From: Sepioteuthis lessoniana
Taxonomy: Eukaryota; Mollusca; Cephalopoda; Myopsida; Loliginidae
NCBI GenBank assembly: GCA_963585895.1
Contig: OY757915.1
Location: 94,252,836 to 94,316,835 of the forward strand
Direction of reading: 5' to 3'
Length of the DNA: 64,000 bases
The notes under the pieces were generated by a model, which saw only the letters and a list, made by a program, of their open reading frames with translations, was not told the DNA's origin and searched no databases. Below, in pieces: positions 31,276-42,421 of the stretch; position 1 is the stretch's first letter; every line of letters starts with the position of its first letter. A program made the position numbers and the translations under genes.

Positions 31276-31289
31276 GTTAAAGTCCTTTA

Positions 31290-31735
31290 CCCAGGTATTT
31301 TATGTCTTATTTCCCAAACTAACTACCTGAACTAGCTTCAGGTTTTCTGTATCCCCTTTATGGTCTATATTTACTGCCCTATATTGAGACTTTATTTCCG
31401 CTAAGGCTGGTCATATTTTGATAAAGATTAGACTCCTGATATCTTTCCCGTTGTATTGAGAGAAGTAACTGTTCTTACTTAGCGCTTTCGGACTATATCA
31501 GGTACGTATTTTTCATCGATTGGGAGAAGTCATAGATAAGCCATATAGACTTTAGCACGGTAAATTTAAACAAATCTTACGTTATTTCGAAATAGTTTAG
31601 CTGAAAATAATTTTAGGGATTAAAAAGTCTTCATTTAAAATACAAAGGTTCACCAAAGGATTTTACGAGTAACGGAAAATCAATGTTTTTTAAATTATAA
31701 ACAAATCTTATCGGCGAAGTACGATTTGCGATTTT
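31290..31735. other. Unassigned AT-rich spacer
   Basis: No recognised gene or repeat. Confidence 0.45.
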
Positions 31736-31739
31736 TTCA

Positions 31740-32490
31740 TGCCAGCGTTAGCTCATGATTGACAGCAAGTCTCCTCAAGTCTCCAGGATCCTCCTCAGTA
31801 TTCTGGCCGATCTCAATAATGTAGTTGTTTGGATAGTCTCCACTCATCATGTTCTTTCCAATTCCTTCGGTGACTGTACCAAGAGCACCAATTACAATTG
31901 GTATAATCATCACTTTCATGTTTCATAGTTCTTTCAATTCTCTAGCAAGGTCGAGGTACTTATCCTTCTTTTTACTTTCTTTCAATTTTACTCTGTGGTT
32001 AGCCGGGACATCAAAGTCCACAATACTGTTGTTATTATTGATTATTATAAGGTCTGATCGTCTGGTCGAGATTAAGTGATCCGTTTGTATGTCAAAATCC
32101 CATAAGAGTTTGTGTGTCTCATTCCTCTTGGCAGATGGTGGGTTGAGCATATTTTTCACCAGTGTTTTACTAAAGTGACAGCAGGTCTCCATGACTCTTC
32201 TAATTATTATGCCCGATCTTAACAATGCTGTATTTTAGATAGTCTCTTCCCTTCCTACGATTTCCACTCTTCCAGCTCACTTACCAAGCCTTTGGGAATC
32301 ATTCCGAGTTCACCTATTACAATTGGTATCACTGTCACTTTCATGGTCCATAGCTTTTTAAGTTCTCTGGCAAGGTCTGAGTACTTGTCTCTATTTTTGT
32401 TTTCTTTGATTTTCACTCTGTGGTCTGCAAGAACAGCAAAGTTCATTATTCGGCAGGTTCTCTTTTCTTTCCTTTTTTTTTTTTTTTTTG
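31740..32490 (-). mobile_element. Two LINE C-terminal fragments in tandem
   Basis: The minus strand has one fragment at about 32490-32155 (DHRVKIKENKNRDKYSDLAR, MKVTVIPIVIGELGMIPKGL, then IIIRRVMET) and a second at about 32150-31740 (HKLLWDFDIQTDHLISTRR, LKESKKKDKYLDLAREL, MKVMIIPIVIGALGTVTEG). Both match the C-terminal domain of the LINE at 27245-30900. The order end-then-start means two separate insertions or a tandem duplication. Confidence 0.8.
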
Positions 32491-32715
32491 TTATTTCAGA
32501 CTGTGAAGAAAGACCATCAGTTAATGCTGGAGTGAAAAATTTACAAAGAATAAATCCTTAGAAAAAAAAAAACCCTCAAGTAACCATTACCAACACAAAG
32601 AACTTCCTCATAGTTAACAGGTTTTAAGTATTTCTATCAAACATTTATAATTCTACTTAATAAAGATAACTATTTGTTTTTACACCATCAAGATTTCTGG
32701 TTCGTTGGGTTTTAT

Positions 32716-33250
32716 GCTTTGGTTTGGTTTGGTTTGGTTTGGTTTTATGGCATATTAACATTTGTTAATTATTAAATGCTAAATCCTAATTTTACATATA
32801 TATCAATACATAGTTAAATAATCAAACAGTTCTTTTTTTCAACAATTCAATTTAGCATAAGTCAACGGAGATAAATGGTTCCAAGTATTACTATCAATCA
32901 CTAACAATTCAATTTAACATCACTCTTTTGTTCACACACAGTTGAATGATCAAACAGTTCTATTTCAAGCAATTCAATCTAGCATAAATCATTAGTTCGC
33001 CCTCAGTTTAAATGTTAAATAGTTATATTTGACCCATAGATAGAACCTTTCAGGTGCTACCACTCCGAGCCAGAGTGGATATGGGAGCGATGGCAATGAA
33101 GAGGTACTCAGCATTTCCCAAAGCTCCAGCATTACTGAAGCCTCACTATCAGATTGTTTAATATTATATTCAGGACACTCGTTGGAGGGAGGTCTTACCC
33201 CTCTGCAGAGATGCAGTTGGTGTATTCTACAGCCCCAGCTAACTGGGCTA
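32716..33250 (-). mobile_element. REP-C copy, full length
   Basis: A tail with four ggttt units and gttttatggcatattaacat, several subrepeats (caattcaatttagcataagt), the conserved block, and head ccagctaactgggctatg. An extra ttgggttttatgc at 32705 suggests a second tail next to it. Confidence 0.85.
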
Positions 33251-33850
33251 TGAGTTTAGGTTACTTAATGCCAAATCCTCTTTATACAAATATACATTAT
33301 ATATGATTTGTAAACAATTATTTCATAGGTAACATTTTTTTGGACACAGTTAAATGGTTTCAAGTATTGCTCTATAACACTGATATCTCTATTGAAATCA
33401 TAGACGTGACCCTAATAAGTACTACCAATCCGGGTTAGAGTGGGCCTGAGAGTAATGATTATGAATAGGTACTCAACATTCCCCAAAGCTCCAAAACTGG
33501 AGCCCCACCATCAGATTGCTTTGAGTCATATCGGGAACACTTGCTGTTGGGGAGTCTCAATGCTGATTGGTTGGTTTCTTTATTTAATGGCATATCAAAC
33601 TTTGTAGGTTATTTAATGCCAAAGCCATTCTCCTAGAACAGTAGTGGTACTATTTAACCTATAGCTGGGAGGATAAGGGGGTTCATACCTTTCCCAAGGG
33701 TATTTGCCTGAAAGTGAATGTAATAGTGAGACTGGAGTACGAACTCGCTTATTACGATTCCGCAGTCCATCGCTTTAACCATTACACCACGAGGATACCC
33801 CCTCACTGCTGAGATGCAACGGTGTATTCTATAGCCCAAGCCGACTGGGT
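33250..33850 (-). mobile_element. Diverged REP-C split by SINE-A
   Basis: Tail text ggttacttaatgccaaatcc starts at about 33255; the body runs to about 33566 (ggggagtctcaatgctga) and resumes at about 33798 with ccctcactgctgagatgcaa, ending at the head ccaagccgactggg. Confidence 0.75.
33567..33797 (-). mobile_element. SINE-A nested in REP-C
   Basis: Complete copy with tail (ggcatatcaaactttgtagg) at the left and head (ccattacaccacgaggatac) at the right, both Pol III boxes present on the minus strand. A short imperfect repeat around tgctga flanks it, but I cannot define an exact target duplication. Confidence 0.85.
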
Positions 33851-34115
33851 TCAGTCATGGTTTCATGTATTCCTATCAAGCATTGATAATTTTCAAATCT
33901 ACTTGAACCACAGATGCTATATTGGCAGGTACTTGCAATCCAGGTCAGGGTTAATTTGGTAGTGATGGCAGTGAAGGGGTTACTTCAGACTCCCCAGCGC
34001 TCTAGAACTGGAACCCCACCTCCAGATAAAATTTCGTATCATACTCAAGAAATCCCTTTATTTGGGTGGTGGGGGTCTTACCCCGTATTCTAAAACCCGC
34101 TGGCACGGCGGCCAT
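33851..34115 (-). mobile_element. Old REP-C fragment
   Basis: Order of phrases (caatccaggtcagggtta, agtgatggcagtgaagggg, tcatactcaagaaatccc) matches the REP-C central block, strongly diverged. Confidence 0.55.
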
Positions 34116-34137
34116 CTATCTGAGTCCGTTCATGGAG

Positions 34138-34389
34138 ATAGATAGATAGATAGATAGATAGATATAACGAGGTATTAACTTCACACTTTGTCTATCTATC
34201 TCTCTCTCTCTTTCTTTAGCTCTTTCTCTCACTGTATCTCTTTCTGTTTCCTCTTTTTCCCCTTCCTTTTCTTTCTATAATGATACTCAGTTATATAACG
34301 TAAAAACATGCACAGAAATGTATCTATGCACATATATATACAAAAGCATCTATCTGCATATGCATAATTCTACATAAATCAACATTCAC

Positions 34390-34448
<59 letters not shown>
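34138..34448. repeat. (GATA)n and (TC)n microsatellites
   Basis: Gata units at about 34138-34164, scattered tctc-rich text at 34190-34260, and a pure TC run at about 34392-34448. Confidence 0.9.
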
Positions 34449-34451
<3 letters not shown>

Positions 34452-35038
34452 ACCTACCTAACTACATACTATGTTTATCACGCATGCAATTCCAGGTAGA
34501 AATACAGTGTGCACGTGGCAGCTGATGAAGGCGTGGCTAATGGAGAAGGGCGGGATCCATACAGTCCAGTCTCGCTCAAAAAGATGTGAACTTGAAATAT
34601 GGAGAGGGATGGAAATTCTCATGCATTCCCACCCTCCTCACCGATACACACAATAACAAAGGTACTCCACAGTCTTCCACCACCACCATACCCAGACTTC
34701 CACATACCTATCCATGTGTATATTTGTATAGATATGTATATATAGATAGAGATATAGATATCTACCGCAAAGCGATTCCACATTTTAACCTCGTCCTTTG
34801 ACGGAGTTAATTCACTCGTCTCTTTCTCTTTCTTTTTTTCTCTATCTCTATCTCTCTCTATTTCTCTCATTGGTGAAGATTACTAAAAAAATACAACAGT
34901 CTTTGATTTTAGACACATTTCTCTGGAATACAACCTGCCATTATCATCCTCGAGGTAAGTCATATCTTAGTTTTTTTCTTCAATCAATCTATCAAACAGT
35001 ATATATATAGTTTTTTTTTTCAATCAATCTATCAAATA

Positions 35039-35039
<1 letters not shown>
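34449..35039. other. Unassigned spacer
   Basis: A slightly more GC-rich section at 34500-34700 has no recognised feature. The repeated phrase ttttttcaatcaatctatcaaa occurs twice near 34975 and 35015. Confidence 0.4.

Positions 35040-35074
<35 letters not shown>
35040..35074. repeat. (TA)n microsatellite
   Basis: Uninterrupted TA dinucleotides for about 34 bp. Confidence 0.95.
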
Positions 35075-35099
35075 TATAGTTCAATAGTCCTGTCGTCTA

Positions 35100-35440
35100 G
35101 AATATAGTTATCATATCCCTTGGCAGAGAGATAAGACATTATAGATATGATGCTAAACTGCATGTGATGGTGAGGCTCTTGTTCTAGAGATTGGGGGAGG
35201 GCGAACCTCTTCATTTTAATTACTCTCAGGTCTAATCTGATCCCGAGTGGGAGTACTTCATAGGGTCCCATTTAAAATAGATCTCTTTAAAAATTATTCG
35301 TATTCGATAGGACAGAGTACAAATAAAAATTCTTAAGAAACCACAAGACAAAAAATGTAAATATGAATGTACAATGAACGCGATTCCCTAACCTCTTGGC
35401 ATAAGATAACCCTAGATGAGCTGAGATAACTTTAAAATCA
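35100..35440 (+). mobile_element. Old REP-C fragment
   Basis: Diverged matches include gtgatggtgaggctcttgtt, attactctcaggtctaatct, and near 35396 the tail-like ggcataagataaccc. Orientation and order agree with REP-C. Confidence 0.5.
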
Positions 35441-35504
35441 GTCAATCAAAAATATGCACTATATCTCTATATACAAATCCGAATTTAATGTTTACTTATG
35501 TCAA

Positions 35505-35510
<6 letters not shown>

Positions 35511-35570
<60 letters not shown>

Positions 35571-35572
35571 CA

Positions 35573-35603
<31 letters not shown>

Positions 35604-35604
35604 C
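35511..35604. repeat. (TC)n(CA)n microsatellite
   Basis: TC run at about 35511-35567 followed by CA run at about 35575-35604. Frames here are artefacts. Confidence 0.95.
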
Positions 35605-35607
35605 AAA

Positions 35608-35730
35608 CACATTGGAAGCTTTGAAGGGTGCAGATGGACACTTTCGTTTCCATTACTTCCAGTTCCACTTGGACTAGGATATGTAGCACCTATTAGGACC
35701 CTTTCTGTTGGTCAAATAGATCTGTTTGGA
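35608..35730 (+). mobile_element. Old REP-C scrap
   Basis: Text cattacttccagttccactt, tagcacctattaggaccct and ggtcaaatagatctgttt follow the REP-C central block in order. Confidence 0.5.
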
Positions 35731-35734
35731 AATT

Positions 35735-36740
35735 ATTAATATTATATAGAAATACTTTAAACCAGAGCTTCTGTGACTTTTTCTTTGATACATTCATTGT
35801 AACCAAATTTAATTTCCATTCACCCCCAAATAAATTAACAGAATATTGAATTCCAAAACATCACTAATTTACCAGTATTTAAAATAATTTACATGGGAAA
35901 AGAATCAGTAAACTATAAATGCAAATGCATCTTTAATTCTTGGATTATATCTTCATAGAAAATATGAATCCGGTGGGCACCGAGGAGATCGGGAATATTA
36001 GGTTGCAGATTTGCGAGTTTAAGACGTAAATAACAACATTTTAAATTCAAAGTGCTTCTCTGTTTTCTTCGTAAAAGTTATGCACCCAGCTAGACCCAGA
36101 TTTCACCATATACAAACTTAGATAATATAATAAAACATGCTCAACAACTGCACAAAACTTGGGATATTTTGCGACATTTTCTTATGGTTCATCTAGTAAT
36201 ATCCAATGCTTTTAAATGTGCACAAAGATTTCGCTTCAAGATCGAAAGACATTTCAATAACTTCTTCTTTAAGAAAGGAGTCTAAATTTGAACTTTCCTC
36301 TTCAACATTAAAAAGAGAAATAATCGATTCATAAATTTCCATGTTTTAGAAATCCGTGATTCACGCTTAAAAATCTACATGTAAATTCTTAATGTAGTTT
36401 ATACAGATAAACAATTCGTTATCCAAAACCCTTTTTTTCTGATTCCTATACAGAAAACATGCTTTGACCCATATGACTGTGTTAACAAATGTTTTATTAT
36501 TATCAAATGGGAATAATAACTTGAAACAATAATTGTGTACAAATCATAAATTTTAAATTGTAATGCTTGAAAGCATATAGTCGCGTACAAAGCTATTTGC
36601 ATCAACAGCAATTGTTTGAAGCTGTAGTTGTTTGTAGATAAGTGTTAGTTATTTGAAAACATAATTGCTTGCAAAACAGAAAAGCCTTTCTGCGGCAATA
36701 GATAATCCAACAAGATTTGATGTACCATAAAACCTTCCAA
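35735..36740. other. AT-rich spacer, REP-C-like subrepeats at right end
   Basis: No gene recognised. From about 36520 the text (aattgtttgaagctgtagtt, agttatttgaaaacataatt) resembles degenerate REP-C subrepeats, and 36718-36745 looks like a REP-C tail (gatgtaccataaaac, then ccaaccaacc). Confidence 0.45.
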
Positions 36741-36750
36741 CCAACCAAGG

Positions 36751-36995
36751 TGGGGGGTCCTTGTGGTGTAATGGTTAAAGCGATAGACTGCGGAATCGTA
36801 GTAAGCAAGCTCGAACTCCAGCCCCGCTATTATGTTCACTTTCGGACTAATACCCTTGCGAAAGGTATGAACCCCCTTATCCTCCCAGCTATGGGTTAAA
36901 TACTACCACTACTGTTGTAGTATGATGGCTTTGGCATTAAATAACCTACTAAGTTTGATATGCCATTAAACAAACCAAACCAAACCAACCAACCA
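36751..36995 (+). mobile_element. Full-length SINE-A
   Basis: Head gtccttgtggtgtaatggtt with B-box-like gctcgaactcc, body (tacccttgcgaaaggtatga), tail ggcattaaataacctactaa and terminal aaacc repeats. It lies right after a ccaaccaacc run that ends an older REP-C tail; a similar run follows it, so the target was probably that tail. Confidence 0.9.
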
Positions 36996-37261
36996 GAAGT
37001 AATGAAATATTCAATAAAAATCAGAAAGGTTCTGACTAAAGGCGAGGTACGCAGTAAACACAGTTTCTGTAAATTTACGAAAGTTAAGCATCGAGGAATA
37101 ATTTCTTTTCTGAGATGGGTGACAACTTTGTAACATCATGTACTGAAAGGAATAGGAGTCGTGTGTTTCTGATAAAGCAGGACTAACAATAAAAAGAAAA
37201 CATTTATTTTAAATCCCGTTTTGTCATATATAGAGAGACAGACATACAGACAGACAGATAG

Positions 37262-37932
37262 TTGCCCAGTCGGCTAGGGTTACAGAATACACCGACTGCA
37301 CCTCTGCAGAAGAGTCAGACCCCCCTCCCAATGAGTGTCCTGATATGACACTAAACAATCTGATGGTGAGGTTCCAGTGATGCTGGAGCTTTCGGGAATG
37401 CGGAACACCCCTTCATTGCCATTGTTCCCAGGTCCACTCAGGCCCGGAATGGTAGCACCTAATAGAGCCCTATCTATGGGTTAAATAGAACTAAACTGCA
37501 TACTTATGCTAAACTGAATTGTTTGAATAAGAACTGCTTGACTAAACTGAATAGCTTAAACGAGAAATATTTTTGACAATTAAACTTTATTGACATTTAA
37601 ACTGCGTGCTTATGCTAAACCGAATTGTTTGAAATGGAACTGTTTTTGACATTGAAACTGTACTTACACTAAACTGAATTGTTATATATAGAAGTGTTTT
37701 GACATTTAACTGTGTGTAAACAAAATATGCGCTTATAGTAAACTGAATCCATTGAATTAGAACTGTTTGAATAAACTGAATAGTTTGAAATAGAAATGTT
37801 TTTGACAATTAAACTGTGTACTCATGCTAAACTGAATTGTTTGAAATAGAACTGATCATTTGCATAAAAATGGATTTGGCGTTAGATAACATACAAAAGT
37901 TGATATGCCATAAAACCCAACCAACCAACCAG
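37262..37932 (+). mobile_element. REP-C copy, long form
   Basis: Head gcccagtcggctagggttac, the conserved block, then about five subrepeats of the type cttatgctaaactgaattgt, and the tail gatatgccataaaacccaac with ccaa repeats. At about 670 bp it is among the longest copies; the extra length is subrepeat number. Confidence 0.9.
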
Positions 37933-38067
37933 ACAGACTGAGAGAAACTGATAGTAAGTTGGAGAACGAGAAAGAGAATTCAATTCACAACCACACTTCT
38001 GTTATTAATGGCTGGTTATGTTTCTGGGTTTCACTTTCGTTTTCCTCTTTCCAGCACTACTGCAAAG

Positions 38068-38289
38068 GGGGGTGTCCCCGTGGCAGAGTGGTTAATGTAC
38101 TGGGCTGCGACATCATAGTAAGCGAGTTCGGACTCCGGTCACGCTATTACGCTCACTTTCAGATTGATATCGTTGAGAAAGGTGTACCTACCACCAATGC
38201 ATTAAAAAATACCACTACTGTCCTTCTACAAGGATGGCTTTGGGATTAAGTAACCCACAAAAGTTGATATGCCATTAATCAAAGAAACC
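38068..38289 (+). mobile_element. SINE-A, diverged subfamily
   Basis: Head gtgtccccgtggcagagtgg with gagttcggactccgg, body with gttgagaaaggtgt, and tail ttgatatgccattaatcaaa. The A-box region (gcagagtggttaatg) differs from other copies and is closer to a normal tRNA D arm. Confidence 0.85.
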
Positions 38290-38466
38290 ATGTAAGACTA
38301 CATCAAAAGGCTCAAGTTCTGGAATTTTGGAGAGTATGAAATCTCCTTTTGGTTGCCAGGTCGTCTGTAAGCTGAAGTGATAGTAACTGTTTGGGTCCAT
38401 CAATGGGTTCAAATAGATTTTTTTGAAAATTACTTGTATTAGATGGTTGGTTGATTATGTCTTAAT

Positions 38467-38763
38467 CATATTTACCAACCCCTCCGCTCGGGCAGGATAT
38501 TACACAAGGTATATTTTTAAGCGGAGTTTAACAGGTTTGAATTCACAGTTTTCCTTCTCCTAGACTATTTGCCTCACCAAGGCTAAAGAAACTAGTCAGC
38601 CCTACTATTTACCCATAGCTGGAGGGAGAATAATTGGATTCATACCTTTCCCAAGGGTATTAGGGCTATATGAAATGCAATCAGTCTCGTCCAGGATTTG
38701 AACTCGTGTCGCCGTGTCCATTTCCTACGACGATAACCATTACACCACGGGCACCTCCTGTAG
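38467..38763 (-). mobile_element. Full-length SINE-B with 19-bp target duplication
   Basis: Tail (tatttaccaacccctccgct) at left, head (taaccattacaccacgggca) at right. The direct repeat tggttgattatgtcttaat lies at 38448-38466 and 38764-38782. The host sequence around it is an old REP-C-like scrap (38330-38447). Confidence 0.95.
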
Positions 38764-38829
38764 TGGTTGATTATGTCTTAATGAAAATAATCATTTGTTT
38801 TTATACAATCATGGTTTTTTGTTGGTTAC

Positions 38830-39607
38830 TTGGTTGGTAGGGTTTATGGCATATCAACATCATCATCTTATCGTGCCATCAGGACGGATATCCATGAATC
38901 TTTCTTACCACCTCTCCCTATCGTTCATCGCTTTCAGCAGGTCCTCAGCGCTACGACCCGTATCCTCACAGAACTGCTGTATGTAGGTTCGAGTTGGTCG
39001 CCCTGCTTTTCATCGGCCATGTGAAGGGGTCTATAGGAGTACATCACTAGGGGCTCGTCCTTATTTCTCCAGTAGTGTCCTGCGTGTTTGGTTCGTCTAA
39101 TTTGGATAGTTTTCGTAATGGGTGGTGGGTGGCCGTACAGCTGCTGCTTTGTGGGGTGCTTCTTCCAGGACCTGTTCAACAAGTGTGGGTTATTTAATGC
39201 CAAATCCTGTTTATACATATATAGTATATATATATGATTCATAAACGGGTAGTTTGTTGGTAACATTTTTAAACGAAACTGATATTTTTTGCACACAGTT
39301 AAATAATTTCAGGTGTTACAATTCAACTTGAATAAATTTACTTATTGATTATCTATAGTAAAAGATTAAACAGTTCTATTTGGCCAAAAGATGAGACTTT
39401 AACAGGTACTATCAGTCTGGGTCAGAGTGAACCTAGGAGTAATGGCAACGAACGGATACTCCATATTGCCCAAAGCTCTAGGACTACGCCCTTACCATCA
39501 GATGCAGTTTAGTATCATATCCAGGACAATCATTGGTGATGGGGTCTTAACCCTAAGCAGAAATACTGTCGGTATGGTGTATTCTACAAGCTCAGCCGAC
39601 AAGATAG
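38830..39607 (-). mobile_element. REP-C split by an RTE insertion
   Basis: Tail gtttatggcatatcaac at 38841-38858, then the RTE, then the rest from 39182 (gtgggttatttaatgccaaa) through the block gggtcagagtgaacctagga to the head tcagccgacaag near 39605. Confidence 0.8.
38859..39180 (-). mobile_element. RTE insertion in a REP-C tail
   Basis: Minus-strand frame NRSWKKHPTKQQLYGHPPP, RRTKHAGHYWRNKDEPL and so on, with the trinucleotide tail at 38859-38866. The string tcaaca occurs at both junctions, but part of it belongs to the RTE itself. Confidence 0.85.
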
Positions 39608-39639
39608 GAATATTTGAAACCGTATAACTGTGTGTATAG

Positions 39640-40260
39640 TGTTTGGTTTGGTGTCTTTGTTTTTCTTTGTTTAATGGCATATCAACCTTATTTGATAAGA
39701 ATGATAAAAGCTCTCTTTAAGCAGGATTTTTTTTCTTACAAAACTTCACACATTAGGAACTCTATAAATAAAGACGTTTGGATTCTTTTAATAAATCAAA
39801 GAGAACAAATATACTACAAGTAAAGTTGTCTTTCTAGAGATTTTTTTTATCTATAATTGTTGGTTTGCCTGAGGTCGGCATTATTAGTTGAGGTCGGACT
39901 GGAGCGTTGTTGGTGCTTACGGCGTGTTGTCCACCTGACGACTGGACTCTGAACACACAAGGGAAACCACGAGTTCTATTGGTCGCTGCTTATGTATCTT
40001 CTTAGTATGTGCTGAATGACCATATTTGCATAGCACGTGTGTGCGTACAAATATGCATATTCATAAGCCGGCGGAGTTACTTCATCGAAACGTTCCCGAA
40101 TGATATTTTCTCGGTACTATAAAATAATGAAAATAATCGCGATTATTATAAATGAAAAAAGTGCATCTTTTTTTTAATGTAATAAGTATCAATGACCTTC
40201 TTAAAATTCGTTTAAAATATGAGTAAGTAAGTATATGTAGATTATATCGCATTTAACATT
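39640..40260. other. Unassigned spacer with a SINE tail scrap
   Basis: A SINE-A-like tail (ctttgtttaatggcatatca) lies at 39665-39690. A less AT-rich block at about 39870-40090 has no recognised feature. Confidence 0.4.
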
Positions 40261-40263
40261 TGC

Positions 40264-40405
40264 AACAGAAACGGTCATCGTTGTAAGAAAGAGAATTGGT
40301 GAGCCGAGTTCAAATCTTGGACGAAGCTGTTCGCATTTCAATTAGCGCTAATGCTCTTGGGAAAGGTATGAATCCATCTCTTCTTCTCCTCCCCCTCTTT
40401 CTTTG
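40264..40405 (+). mobile_element. SINE-B head fragment
   Basis: Degenerate head (ggtcatcgttgtaagaaaga, then gagttcaaatcttgg) and body (cttgggaaaggtatgaatcc) that stop at the start of REP-C. Confidence 0.65.
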
Positions 40406-40406
40406 C

Positions 40407-41013
40407 CCTGTTGGTTGGGGCTGTAGAATACACCGACCGCATCTCTGTAGAGGGGTAACACCCCACCCAAGGAATATCCTGGATATGACAAAATCTGATG
40501 GTGAGGTTCCAGTTATACTGGAGTTTTGGGGAATGTGGAGTAGCCCTTCTGGAGTGGTAGTACCTGATAGGGGTCTATCTATTGGTCAAATAGAACTAAA
40601 TTGTATACTTATGCTAAACTGTGTACTTATGCTAAACTAAATTGTTTTAAATAGAACTGTTTTTGAATACCAAACTGAATTGTTTCAAATAGAACTGTTT
40701 TTTACATTGAAATTGTACTTATCCTAAAAGGAATTGATTGAAATAGCACTCCTTTTTGACATTGAAACTGTGAACTAATGCTAAATTGAATTGTTCGAAA
40801 TCGAACTGTTTTTGACATTGAACCTGTGTACTTATGCTAAACTGAATTATTTGAAACAGAACTATTTTGACATTTAACTGTGTGTAAACAAAAAAAACTA
40901 TACTTATATTAAACTGGATTGTTAGAAATAGAACTGTTTATATGTATAAAAATGGTTTTCGAATAAATAACCTACCATGGTTGATGTGCCATAAAAGCAA
41001 AGTAAAACAAAAC
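40407..41013 (+). mobile_element. REP-C copy
   Basis: Head tgttggttggggctgtagaa, central block shortened by a deletion between about 40530 and 40550, at least five subrepeats, and tail ggttgatgtgccataaaagc. Confidence 0.85.
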
Positions 41014-41311
41014 CATCTCTTCCTGCTATTGGAAAATAGTTATGAAGTTGTCAACCATCTCGGCCCATTGTTGCTTAACTTTGGCGATCTGGATGAAACT
41101 AGTGCTTTTATTCACAACTTATATTTGTTTTTGATTCAATATTACTTGTATATTCAAGCTTCAATCAATTTTATATCAAAATATATATTAAATGTTGAAA
41201 AAATTGTTCATTAATTTGCGATTTTCTTTTCTATATTGTAAAAAAATATGTTAAACGCAAAATAATTTCAGTAAAATAACTGGACAAAATGTTGAAAAAA
41301 GTTTTCAATTT
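41014..41311. other. AT-rich spacer
   Basis: No feature recognised. Confidence 0.4.
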
Positions 41312-41520
41312 CTCTGTTGCATGGCATATCAGCCTTCGTGGATTATTCAATGCCAAAACCATACTTCTAGAAGAATAGCTGTGATACTATTTAACAGAGT
41401 TAAGAGCGTTCTTACCTTTCCCAAGAGTATTAGTCTGAAAGTGAATGTACTTGCGCGACTGGGGTGCGAACTCGTTTAATTCGAGGCCGCAATCCAGCAC
41501 TTTAACCATTACACCACGAA
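41312..41520 (-). mobile_element. SINE-A copy
   Basis: Tail (gcatggcatatcagcctt) at left, head (accattacaccacgaaaa) at right; the body keeps cctttcccaagagtattag. Confidence 0.85.
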
Positions 41521-41729
41521 AACTAAACAAATAAAGATAATTTCTACTGATAAAGAAATTCAAACAAAAGTTATCACTGAATTTAAATGACAAAAGCAGA
41601 ATAAAGCCTTCCAATTCCATTTTTGTTAACATGTTTTTCAATGTTAGAAATGTAATCTAGATTTATCTCTTTTCATCTTTTATTCAATGTATAATCATAT
41701 ACTGTATCACTCTATAAGTAAGAATAAAA

Positions 41730-41875
41730 TCACAATACCACTATAGCTAGATGAAGTCCTGTAGCTTTGGTAAGGCAACCAGTCATGGAAAAAGAAAGCT
41801 GAAATCAAACCAGCTATACTTCGTTTAAAAATTGGTCTTTTGTTACATCCTGCACATGGCAGATCGTTGGTTATA
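41730..41875 (+). mobile_element. Degenerate SINE-B 3' half
   Basis: Text ggtaaggcaaccagtc, cttcgtttaaaaattggtct and gttacatcctgcacatgg matches the SINE-B 3' half. As at 25322-25535, it lies to the left of a TA microsatellite and a minus-strand PLE fragment. Confidence 0.6.
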
Positions 41876-41955
41876 ATGCAAAGCTCTTCTAGTAAATTGA
41901 GCACTCTGGTTGCCGTTAAGTGTATAAGTAAACAACATATATATATATATATATA

Positions 41956-42147
41956 TGTATATTTAGGCAGCATTTCTTCGTTAATGCAAATTTCATTGAA
42001 CATAATAGACATTTTATGCCTACATATTCTCTTTTGGATCCGTTCGAATTCCCGTATTACTTTTATCGTATTCGGGGGGAACTGATTAAGGTATTGTCCA
42101 TAATTGTATGTATCCCTAGTACTTTTTGCCCGACTTTGGGCCATCAT
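41956..42147 (-). pseudogene. Penelope-like 5' frame starting in the ribozyme core
   Basis: The frame starts at the second and third codons of the ribozyme box CTGATGATG and reads MMAQSRAKSTRD, then NQFPPNTIKVIREFERIQ and MSIMFNEICINEEMLPKYT, after which TA repeats begin. It is open over 64 codons and aligns with 19403-19594 and 25612-25797. Read-through beyond 41956 is not part of the element. Confidence 0.6.
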
Positions 42148-42150
42148 CAG
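42121..42150 (-). ncRNA. Hammerhead-like motif of the Penelope-like element
   Basis: On the minus strand CTGATGA, TGGCCC, loop AAAGTC, GGGC, then AAAAAG in place of CGAAAG. Stem II has four clear pairs (GCCC/GGGC). Loss of CG in the last box suggests it no longer cuts. Confidence 0.55.
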
Positions 42151-42275
42151 GGGAGAATCTGTTACAAAAGTGATGTAACTTTTGTTTTAGCAAATTACTA
42201 CTGTGTAAGGATGTCTTTGCTGTTGGAGATTATGGCGCTTGCTTTTAAATGTAATTCTGTAAATAGTGCCAGTAG

Positions 42276-42418
42276 CTAAAGACATTTAAGTACGTTAGCA
42301 CTGGTTTGAAAACTAATTCTATTAAGTGCTGGTTGCAGGTTTCTAATATATAGTGCTTCGAGAATCTGAAGTTTTTGTTTATCATTTTGATGTTCGAGTA
42401 TTGTTGAAATGTGAAATT

Positions 42419-42420
<2 letters not shown>
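42276..42420 (-). pseudogene. Penelope-like element, C-terminal end of ORF
   Basis: Minus strand reads KFHISTILEHQNDKQKLQIL, then EALYIRNLQPALN, RISFQTSANVLKCL and a stop. The Glu of LEAL and the Asn of PALN fit the C-terminus of GIY-YIG endonuclease domains in Penelope-like elements. Upstream the frame runs into a TA repeat, so it is 5'-truncated at about 42421. Confidence 0.7.

Positions 42421-42421
<1 letters not shown>

Noticed and set aside
34521-34556. Hammerhead-like start CTGATGAAGGCG
   Set aside because: No GAAA box and no matching stem follow within range.
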